Positions 26,617 through 35,384 of a stretch of 64,000 nt of DNA are shown in pieces (positions within the stretch are counted from its first letter, which is position 1; each line of letters opens with the position of its first letter). The notes beneath the pieces are model-generated. The model saw nothing but the letters and a program-made list of their open reading frames with translations. It was not told where the DNA came from and made no database searches. The position numbers and the translations under genes were made by a program. Source of the stretch: Bretschneidera sinensis (taxonomy: Eukaryota; Streptophyta; Magnoliopsida; Brassicales; Akaniaceae); NCBI GenBank assembly GCA_023935145.1, contig CM043703.1:19827227-19891226 (forward strand), in the 5' to 3' direction.

Positions 26617-26784
26617 TTAGCATTTGGGGAATGGGGAGCCACAAGTGGTAGCTACTTTTTTGGCATTGGGAGAGTTGACAAGCTTTTGAAGGTTAGGATC
26701 CTTCACATATTTGCAAAGGCAGGGCCTTTGCTCTTTTAATTTACTGCAACACATGACTGTGGGTGGATTTAAGGCCCAAAAGTG
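26617..26784 (-). pseudogene. Captured type-2 non-specific lipid-transfer protein fragment
   Basis: The minus-strand frame ending at TAA (26617-26619) encodes the C-terminal two-thirds of an nsLTP2: CCSKLKEQRPCLCKYVKDPN, then LQKLVNSPNAKKVATTCGSP and FPKC. The CC, CXC and two final Cys of the eight-Cys motif are all present. The signal peptide and first two Cys are absent: upstream of NPPTVMCCSK no coding continues. nsLTP2 proteins are small secreted lipid carriers and usually intronless. Because it lies between TNP2 and the right CACTA end, on the same strand as TNP2, it is best read as a host fragment captured by the transposon. The frame is intact over the fragment. Confidence 0.85.
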
Positions 26785-27300
26785 AAGCTATTCATATACC
26801 CATTGTAAGAGCACCTACCCTACAGCCACTATAATCTATATAAAAACTAATTTCCAATAAAGAGATATGCAGCTGAGGGAGAGTACATAACTGTGATGCT
26901 TCTCTAACTTGTAAGTTCAGATTTACAGATAAATTAGTAGGATGAAACACAAACAAGTACGGTCACTGAATTAAACATGGAACCAGAATGTAAGAGAGAC
27001 AATAGCTTTAATAAACTTCATAATTTACTCTACAAGCATGTCTACACCAAAATTTGTGGCACTGCACAATTAAGGAACAAAAAAATCAAAAAACACAGCC
27101 TAAGGGAACATTTATAGATAATTCTGAATCAAACACAAATTTCATGTAAATAACATAGCAAAAGGTATCAAAATAAGGCTTTATTATAATAATACACTTA
27201 GAACCTAGAGAATAATTAAACTAGATCCGAGAAAGAAAATAAAGTCGGTTCTCACCGTTTGTTTTTCTTAGTTAGTAGTGTTGAAGGAGGGAAGCAAAGG
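26785..27300. other. CACTA interior between the LTP fragment and the right-end repeats
   Basis: I see no gene. The sequence is AT-rich and probably contains the transposase promoter or leader, judged only from position relative to the minus-strand genes. Confidence 0.35.
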
Positions 27301-27399
27301 TGACAGCGACGGTGGAAAACAGAGAAGTAGAGCTGACGGCGGTGGTGGAAAGCAGAGAAGCAGAGTTGACGACGACGGTGGAAAGCAGGGAAGCAGAGC
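27301..27399. repeat. 33-bp triplicated repeat near the CACTA right end
   Basis: Three contiguous 33-bp units start at 27301, 27334 and 27367. Each has the form TGACRRCGRYGGTGGAAA followed by a GAAGYAGAGY tail. They are purine-rich on the + strand. The 33-bp length keeps a frame of 11 residues, which explains the overlapping ORFs on both strands; I do not regard these as genes. Confidence 0.9.
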
Positions 27400-27534
27400 T
27401 GGTGAGGAAGCAAAATGTAGAGAACCGAAATTTGGGGGAAACGGGAAACGGCGCGGTGGATCGAAGAGAGCAGAAAGAAAATTTTGGGGGAAAAACAAAT
27501 ATTCGCGGCAAGCTTTTATATCTGAAATTTTTTA

Positions 27535-28010
27535 GCATATTCCAGCGCTTTTAAGCGCCGAAATACTTAAATGAGCATATACCGGCGCTTTAAAGTGCCG
27601 GTATATGAAAGGAAGCATTTTTCGGCACTTTGAAGTGCCGGAATATGAAATGGGTTTCGAGCATATTCCGGCGCTTCAAAGCGCCGGTATATGCACGAGA
27701 CCCATTTCATATTCCAGCGCTTCAAAGGGCCGGAATATGTAAATAGCAATGCCGGCGCTTCAAAGTGCTGGTATATGAAAGGCACCTTATTCCGGCGCTT
27801 TAAAGCGCCGGTATATTGCGGCACTTATAAGCGCCAGAATATGTACTAAAATTCCTATATACTGGCGCTTTAAAGTGCCGTTATATGCTCTTTTTATATT
27901 GCGGTGCTTCAAGAAAGCGCCACATAAAAAGCGTCGACGGTTGTAGTATTGCGGCGTTTTTGTGAAGCGTCGGAATTTAAGCGCCGGCATATGTAAATTA
28001 TGTTGTGGTG
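27535..28010. repeat. Right subterminal repeat array of the CACTA element
   Basis: More than ten copies of the same GCGCTTTAAAGCGCCGG(T/A)ATATG unit as at the left end occur in alternating orientation from about 27539 to 27990. They end just inside the right terminus. The match between the two arrays confirms that they are the two ends of one element. Confidence 0.9.
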
Positions 28011-28013
28011 CCT

Positions 28014-28972
28014 AAAAGTGAATGTAGACAAATACAATACTTCAAAGTTTTGTTTAAATACTTAATTAAATTAAGTTTAAATCATCAAAACTTAAAATTA
28101 TTGAAATTAAAAATTTAAATTTTAATGATTTAAATTGAATTTAATAAAATCTAAACAAGACCTAAATAAGTCTATCGAACACATAGGGAAAACAAAGGCA
28201 TATTGAGCCACTTGGCTAATCAATTAAATACAACACATAAGGCTAACCTAATTAAACTCTCAATAATACGTCTCTTTGTTCCATTTTTCCTTTATCTAAA
28301 TATAAATACAATTTTGATCCTCTTAAAAAATACATAATTTTGATCATTTGAATAGATTAATTAAAAAAAATTAATTATTCAAGATTTTTTGGTTATACGA
28401 CAAAAAACAGTAAAAAGAAACTCTTAACTCTTACATTTTCAACATTCAATCATTTTATGCACGATAGTAGATTTAATGCTCCAACTGTTACATTTTCTTT
28501 CTTTGTTTAGGTAATGTTTTGAAATTGATTCGAATTACTATTGTTATGATAAAAATAAAAGCATTTGTTTTACATTATTTAAATTTTTGTAATAAAAAAT
28601 ACATGGTTTAAATTTTAAAATAATAGTATTGAGGTTTAAAAATATAAAGTTTTATAAAATGAGAAATTGATTGTTTTTTTCTTATGAAGAAGAATTTGAA
28701 ATTTTATACTACATAGCAAGTTTAAACGAGATAAAATAAAATAGAGCAAGTTCCATTTTTAGTTATTTTAGTTTGTCTCATGTCTTTATTGGGTATCTAA
28801 AGTTTAAAACATCATTATTGGGTCATTTTAAGTTCGATATCCGTTCCAATTAGGTCTTTTACCCAAATGATTTTGTTTCATTAACTAGTGATTCAAATGT
28901 ATATACTATGTGCATGAAAATTCCTAAAGTTAAGAGTCATTGAACTTTATTTGAAATATAGAGTTCTAGTTA
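28014..28972. other. AT-rich spacer between CACTA and the Reina-like element
   Basis: I see no gene, repeat or RNA here. The sequence is very AT-rich with short homopolymer runs. Confidence 0.5.
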
Positions 28973-29405
28973 ATGTGTATGCTACGTTCAGATAGAGGTC
29001 TCAAGCCAAATCCCAAATATTTGGGAGGAGGTTAGACGTGCGACGCAAACAGACGTAAAAACGTAGTGCATGGGAATGGCGTGCATGCGTGCATGGACTG
29101 GGTCATAGCAGTTGGAGAAATTTATGCTTGATGTTATCTTTCTGTTGCATTTTTATTTCAGTTAGTATGTGGAGTCCATTTCTATTATTTCATTTGTTAG
29201 GCGTCGGTTACTGGTAGTGGCCTTAGGTTGTTCCTCTGTTTTCGACATACTCTGTTTTTCAGTTTTATGAACACGGTCTGTTATTTAAGCAGCCGTGGGT
29301 TATCAATGAAGGGGTAGAATAATTATTCCGTAAACTGTGGTACACTCTCACCTGAAGAGAATATTTTCGTGAGTATTTTCATTTACATTTACACGGGACC
29401 TATCA
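28973..29405 (+). repeat. 5' LTR of the Reina-like element
   Basis: The LTR is homologous to 33832-34267 over its whole length, from GTTAAT and the shared ACGTTCAGATAGAGG to the end ACACGGGACCTATCA. The first bases are altered (TAGTTAAT against TGTTAAT in the 3' copy), so the exact start is uncertain by a few bases. Confidence 0.88.
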
Positions 29406-29406
29406 T

Positions 29407-29419
29407 TGGTATCAAAGCC
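29407..29419 (+). other. Primer binding site of the Reina-like element
   Basis: TGGTATCAAAGCC starts one base after the LTR end. It matches the initiator-Met-tRNA-type PBS TGGTATCAGAGCC with a single difference. Confidence 0.9.
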
Positions 29420-29426
29420 AGGTTCA

Positions 29427-30320
29427 TGGGAACCAACAAGGAGCGTATTGAGCAATTGGAGTATGGGCTCGGTGCAGTTTAGGAAGGACTACATCGAATG
29501 GAGTTCAGTATGAACGAAAAACTCCACCACTTGGAGGAAGCTCTCAATCAACTTTCTAAGGTTTTGCTCTCTAATATGGAGTCCTCAAATCATGGCAATC
29601 ACCACCGAGAAAACCAAGATGGAGGTTGGCAGATCGTCTCGTCAAAATCAACCAAGCTAGAATTTCCACACTTCTCTAGAGACGATCCAACGGAGTGGTT
29701 CAATCGGGTGGAACAATTCTTCGAATACCAGGGCACTGTAGAAACCCAGAAAGTTCCCATGGCTGCTTACCACCTTAAAGGAGAGGCCAACCAGTAGTGG
29801 CAGTGGCTTCGTAGGACGTTACAGGAAGAAGGACATGTGATTTCATAGGGAAAATTTGAAGAAGAATTATAGGCTCGCTTCGAACCATCAGGATGCGAAG
29901 ACTTTGATGAAGCTCTCTCAAGGATCAGGCAACTGGGAATGTTGAGAGACTATTAACGCGAGTTTGAGAAGCTTGGCAACAAGGTGCGTGGATGGACGCA
30001 GAAGGCGTTGGCGGGGACATTCATGGGCAGCTTGAAGGCTGAGTGTTCTGATGGGATTTGGATGTTTAAACCGCAATCCCTCAAGGAGGCCATTAATTTA
30101 GCACGAATGAGAGATGAACAGCTTGTATGACAGCAACAGTTCGCACAACCACCACCTACAAGAGCTCCTCTAGCTCTTTCACACCCCACTCGTGTAGCTC
30201 CTGCTACCCCTGCTGTTCCAATTAAGCGCTCAACATGGGAGGAAATGCAAAGGAGAAAAGCTCAAGGTCTCTATTTCAACTGCAGTAAATGATTCACAGC
30301 AGGACATAAATGCCAAAAAG
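29427..30320 (+). pseudogene. Gypsy gag pseudogene
   Basis: Starting from ATG at 29427, the frame gives a gag with a retrotrans_gag capsid (LEFPHFSRDDPTEWFNRVEQ, then FFEYQG..KVPMAAYHLKGEA, about 29650-29790). A degraded zinc knuckle follows (CSK-stop-FTAGHKC, about 30280-30312). At least six in-frame stops occur (for example 29480, 29795, 29848, 29954, 30128 and 30288). Several look like CAG/CAA to TAG/TAA or TGG to TGA changes, consistent with C-to-T decay. Gag would form the particle shell. Confidence 0.85.
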
Positions 30321-30329
30321 GCACAATTA

Positions 30330-33300
30330 TTGCTCTTGGAAAGATATATAGGAGCTGGCAGCATGATACTAGAGGAAGTCCCGGATCATTATACACTGGA
30401 CGAGGACCAAGGTGGAGAAACGGGGGACGTACAGGAACCAAAACTTGAGCCCGAAATAATGTTACATGCATTAACGGGAGGGTTTGCGCCAAGAACCATG
30501 CGTATAAAGACTCGAATGGGCTCTCATGAAGTTGTAGTATTGATCGATAGTGGGTCAACGCATAACTTCATCAGCGACCGACTGGCGAATATACTAAGAT
30601 TACTGGTAGTACCCACCAAAACATTTATTGTACAGGTGGCTAATGGAGAGTAGCTAGGGTGTCAAGGGCGTTTTGATAAGGTACTTGTAAATTTACAAGG
30701 CACTGATTTTTACCTCACCCTCTTCTCTCTACCGTTAATAGGACTTGATTTAGTACTAGACATTTAATGGTTGAAAATGCTAGGTTATGTGATTTGTAAT
30801 TGGAAGCAATTAACCATGGAATTTATCTAAGAGAATCAAGCCATACGGCTGCAAGGAATGGGGGAGCAAACCGTTCAAGAAGCCACCTTTAAAGAAATTT
30901 CCAAAGAAGGCCGACGGGGTGATGCGCTACTTGCAATATGTTTCTCGACAGCTCCCAAAATCACATCACCAAGTGCGATAGACAACAGGAAACAACAAGA
31001 TATGGGAGAATTACTAAAGGAGTATGGGGACATGTTCTAAGAACCTTCATGCTTTCCACCAGTGCGTGAAGTGGATCACTGCATTACACTCAAAGAAGGC
31101 ACTGAGCCAATTAATGTACGCCCATATTGATATTCCCATTTCCAGAAATAAGAAATCGAAAAACAAGTTCAAGAGATGCTAAAGTCTAGCCTCATTCGTC
31201 CGAGCACCAGTCCATTTTTGTCGCCAGTATTATTGGTGAAGAAAAAGGACGGAAGTTGGCGATTTTGCACAAACTACCGCCCACTCAATACCGCCACCAT
31301 CAAGGACTGATTTTCTATTACGACAGTAGACGCCTTGTTAGATGAATTACATGGCACATCATACTTTACCAAGCTCGATCTAAGGGCCGGATATCACCAA
31401 GTAAGAGTAAATCCTTCCGACATACTCAAAACTACTTTTCGTACTCACAACGATCATTACAAATATTTAGTGATGCCGTTTGGCCTATGTAATGCACCCT
31501 TTACATTCAAAGCCATCATAAGCTCTATATTTCAACCTTATCTTTGAAAGTTTATTTTGGTTTTCTTCTATGATATTCTCATATATAGTTCTACTTGGGA
31601 TAGGCATATGGTGCATGTTAAACAAACTTTGGAGATTTTGAGGCAACATAAATTTTTTACCAAGGCAAGTAAGTGTGCATTCGGCCAACAGGAGTTAGAA
31701 TATTTGGGACACATTGTTACGCCTCAGGGAGTAAAGGTCGATAATCACAAAATTGCAGCCATAGTGGCGTGGCCACAACCAACTAATATTTCTGAATTAC
31801 ATGGTTTTTTAGGCTTGACAAGATATTACAAGAAATTTGTTCGGAATTATGGCATCATCGCTCGACCCCTTACCAACCTCCTTAAGAAATGGCAGTTTGG
31901 ATGGAACGAGGAAGCCGAAGTAGCCTTCGTGACTCTTAAGCAAACGATGACCACCACACCTGTTTTAGCGATGCTTAATTTCAATGAACCCTTCACCATA
32001 GAAACTGACGCTGCAGGGGAGGGAATAGGCGCAGTCTTAACTCAATATGGCAAGGCCATCACCTTTATGAGTCGTGCATTGGGAATTACAAAAAAATCAT
32101 GGTCAACCTATACCAAAGAGATACTTGCAATTGTGGAAGCCATACGTGTATGGTGACCATATTTATTGGGGAGGAAGTTCTTCATCCAAATCAACTAACG
32201 CAGCTTAAAATATTTTTTGGAACAACGTTTGGCAACACCGGAGCAACAAAAATGGGTAGCTAAATTACTGGGCTACGATTATGAGATCACTATCGCCCAG
32301 GCCGTGAAAATTCAGCTGCAGACGCCCTCTCACGTAAGCCCAACAGTCCAGTCCTTAATCACCTCCATGTACCCGGCTTGACTATTTGGGATAAAGTTCG
32401 GAAGGCATACGAAGGAGATCCATATATTCAGTCAATTGCCCAGTTGGCCAAGACTCAAACTGAAGGGCCATATACACAATGCCAGGGGTTATTCTACTTC
32501 AAAGGCAAGGTACTCATTCCTTCCCAAGGGGAGTTGCGAAAAAAGTTGCTACACGAGGCTCACGACACAAAAATCGGGGGGCATTTAGGAGTATTGTGGA
32601 CATTCAAGCGGTTGGCTCAACAGTTTTATTGGCCTAAAATGTATTAAGAAATCCAAGAATATGTCAAGCAATGTGAAGTATGCCAAAAGATGAAATCAGA
32701 GACACTCTCACCTGCGAGGCTTTTTCAACCGTTGCCTATTCCTTGCTAAGTATGGGATGATATCACTCTCAACTTCATTGAAGGACTGCTCACATCCCAC
32801 GGCAAAGACACAACATTGGTAGTAGTTGACAGGTTAAGTAAATCTGCACATTTCTTAACCTTAACTCATCCATTTACTACTAAAGGTATGGCTGAAAAAT
32901 TTGTGGAGGGGATTATCAAGTTGCATGGCCTTCCAAAATCCATTGTCACTGATCGCGATCTGGTATTTATTAGCAGGTTTTGGCAAGAATTTTTTCAAAT
33001 GTCAGGAACCAAGTTACAACTTAGCTTCGCCTATCATTCGCAAACCGATGGACAAACGCAAGTAGTCAACCACTGTGTGGAGCAGTATCTTCGGTGCTTT
33101 GTGCATCAATGGCCGCATAAGTGGAATGCCTATCTTCCCTGGGCTGAGTTATGGTATAATACAACGTACCATGCTTCAACGAGAATGACTCCATTTCAGG
33201 CGTTATACGGGCGTCCGCCTCCCTCAGTCCCACTTTATAATAACGATTTTTCTTCCGTCAACGAAGTGGATGAACATCTGGTGACTAGAGATGAGATACT

Positions 33301-33895
33301 ACGGCAGCTCAAAGCCAATTTAGAAACCTCCATCAATCGTATGAAGCAAATGACTGATCAAACGAGGAGGGATGTAACGTTCGAAGTCGGTGAAATGGTG
33401 TTTCTTAAGTTGCATCCCTATCGGCAACAATTAGTTTTAAAACGTGCCCACTAAAAGCTTGCCAGTCGATTTTATGGGTCATATCCTGTTATACAAAATA
33501 TTGGAACGGTTGCTTACAAACTTCAGCTGCTAGCGGGAGCCCGCATTCATCCAATTTTTCACATTTCCCTCTTAAAAAAATTTATTGGCGAGAGTACAAT
33601 GCCTTCTAATGAGTTGCAGCTCGTAACTGATGAAGGGGCGATCGTACTTGAGCCTCTGCACATTCTGGATACTCGATGGGTCAAACGGGGCAAGAAGTTT
33701 GAAGAAGAACACTTGGTTCAATGGAAACATTTACTAGCTGAAGAGGCCACGTGGGAGAGGCACCAATCATTGCTTGAGCAATTTCCAGCTGTGGACATTG
33801 AGGACAAGAGTCCACCCGGTGGGGGAAGTATTGTTAATTTGCGACGTTCAGATAGAGGTCTCAAGCCAAATCCCAAATATTTGGGAGGAAGTTAG
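30330..33895 (+). pseudogene. Gypsy pol pseudogene (PR-RT-RH-IN-chromodomain)
   Basis: Domains in order: aspartic protease with LIDSGSTHNFISDRL (about 30538-30585); RT (about 31130-31660) with [14 protein letters not shown] and [11 protein letters not shown]; RNase H (about 31980-32160; ETDAAGEGIGAVLTQ); integrase zinc region (about 32565-32690; CEVCQKM); integrase core (about 32815-33240; VVVDRLSKSAHF, IVTDRDLVF, YHSQTDGQTQVVN); and a chromodomain (about 33655-33790; ILDTRWVKRGKKFEEEHLVQ, then WERHQSLLE). RT's catalytic FFDD is FFYD, an Asp-to-Tyr change. Stops interrupt the frame at about 30652, 31038, 31545, 32154, 32645 and 33452. The last ORF reads into the 3' LTR. Confidence 0.92.
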
Positions 33896-34267
33896 ACGTG
33901 CGACGCAAACGGGACGTAAAGACGTAATGCATAGGAATAGCGTGCATGCGTGCATGGACTAGGTCATAGCAGTTGGAGAAATTTATGCTTGATGTTATTT
34001 TTCTGTTGCATTTTTATTTTAGTTAGTATATGGAGTCCATTTCTATTATTTCATTTGTTAGGCGCCGGTTACTGGTAGTGGCTTTAGGTTATTCCTCTAT
34101 TTTTGGCATACTCTGTTTTTCAGTTTTATGAACATGGTCTGCTATTTAAGCAGCCGTGGGTTATCAATGAAGGGGTATAAAAATTATTCCAGTAAACTAT
34201 AGTACATTCTCACCTGAAGAGAATATTTTCGTGAGTGTTTTCATTTACGTTTACACGGGACCTATCA
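33832..34267 (+). repeat. 3' LTR of the Reina-like element
   Basis: The LTR starts TGTTAATT just after the purine-rich GGTGGGGGAAGTAT and ends ACACGGGACCTATCA. It is 436 bp and aligns with the 5' LTR. The last 64 bases of the pol reading frame (to 33895) lie within it. Confidence 0.9.
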
Positions 34268-35384
34268 GTTGATGAAGATGTGGAGATAACAAATGATGTG
34301 AGAATTTGATGAAACTGTTTTTGATTATTCTATTGAACCTGACATGAATGAACGTATTGTAAATGAATCTGTTGTGAATGAACCTGTTGTGCATTAGATT
34401 ATTGGGTTATTTGGACAAATAACTTGTTTGTAACGGATACCAAACATAAAATACCCAATAGAGACGTTTTAAACTCCAGAAGTCTAACAAGAACACGAGA
34501 CAAACTAAAAAATAAAATTTACTTAATAAAATAAGAGAAAAAAAAATAAAGCAAGCTTAGCTTTACTCATTCTCTATGATTATGGCATGAATTTCAAATC
34601 ATCTTTGACTTTCCTTTCTTGTTCCGCTTAGTTTTAATAAAGATTATTGTCTAAAGATCCGTGTGGGAATACATAATACACTATATCATACATGTACGTT
34701 AGTAAAAATATGTCAAACAATAGGGGTTCAATGCAACTTGCAAATCCTCCGGTGAAGTATAAGAACAGAGGATTAATAATAGAAGTAGAGTGAAAGGGTA
34801 TGAGAAACTCGAATAATAATAAATAATTTTAGAGAAAAATATAAACAAAAATTTTAATTTATTCATTTTTAATAATCAATTTTATTGATGGATAAAAAAA
34901 AATAGTGTCGGTTATATATCTTTCCTTTTAATAATATTGGATATAACAATAAAATTTAAGGAAAATAAACATTTAAAATAAACAGTAGAATACACGTCTT
35001 GTCACTTTAATAGAAAAGGTGATAATAATATTGAAATATTGATATAGGCAAATAGCTTCTCGGTCCACATTTCTTGCAAACTACACAACAAGACCAAAGA
35101 GAGAAAGGTAGGCAACAAATCATAGCAATTCAATGGTTCCTCTAACAAGCTCTCTGTCTCTCTCTATTCCTTTCTTTTCTTCCTTTATCGAGCTTCTCCT
35201 TTTCTTTCATTCTGGTTCCGTTTTTTCACATACAATTGATACATCTTCGTCAGTCTCACGTACCCTTTGTTTCTTTCACTGATTTTCTCAAAAACTAACT
35301 CCTGTTATCTGAATTTTATTTTTAATTGCTCTTGATTCATATATAGACTTATAGATTATCGTGTAAAGATCTGTGTGAATATAG
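34268..35384 (+). promoter_or_regulatory. Upstream region and 5' leader of the Yippee-like gene
   Basis: No recognisable coding sequence is present. An 18-bp imperfect repeat AATGAA(C/T)CTGTTGTG occurs near 34360-34395. A pyrimidine-rich stretch (35150-35240, CT-rich) is typical of a plant 5' leader; the transcription start is probably near 35050-35150, which I infer only from composition. Confidence 0.4.

Larger units (their letters stand above)
14750..28010 (-). mobile_element. CACTA (En/Spm) DNA transposon, 13.3 kb
   Basis: The left end starts CACTACAAGATAAAAGG at 14750. The right end reads TATGTTGTGGTG, its inverse with two differences, ending at 28010. Both ends are flanked by the 3-bp duplication CCT (14747-14749 and 28011-28013), as expected for CACTA. 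Subterminal arrays of hairpin-forming CGGCGCTTTAAAGCGCCG units lie at both ends. Inside, on the minus strand, are a TNP2-type transposase pseudogene and a Transposase_24-type gene. It also carries a lipid-transfer-protein fragment. The damaged right terminus and the stops in TNP2 suggest it cannot move by itself. Confidence 0.93.
28973..34267 (+). mobile_element. Reina-like chromovirus (Ty3/gypsy), near full length, inactive
   Basis: Two LTRs of about 435 bp (about 28973-29405 and 33832-34267) flank an internal region of about 4.4 kb with PBS, gag, protease, RT, RNase H, integrase and a C-terminal chromodomain in gypsy order. The total of 5.3 kb, short LTRs and chromodomain fit the Reina clade. 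The LTR copies differ by scattered substitutions and small indels. Many stops are present. The 5-bp target duplication is not clear: bases right of the element are GTTGA, left are AGTTC. Confidence 0.92.

Noticed and set aside
27268..27554. Four overlapping frames of 76-88 residues on both strands
   Set aside because: They are caused by the frame-preserving 33-bp repeat next to a GC-rich stretch; none continues into a domain.
34261..34272. A 5-bp target duplication for the Reina-like element
   Set aside because: GTTGA on the right and AGTTC on the left do not match as they stand; the 5' LTR start is mutated, so no duplication can be claimed.
34310..34395. A short frame with NE(S/P)VV repeats right of the Reina-like element
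   Set aside because: It is under 30 codons with no start, domain or splice support; most likely chance from an 18-bp repeat.
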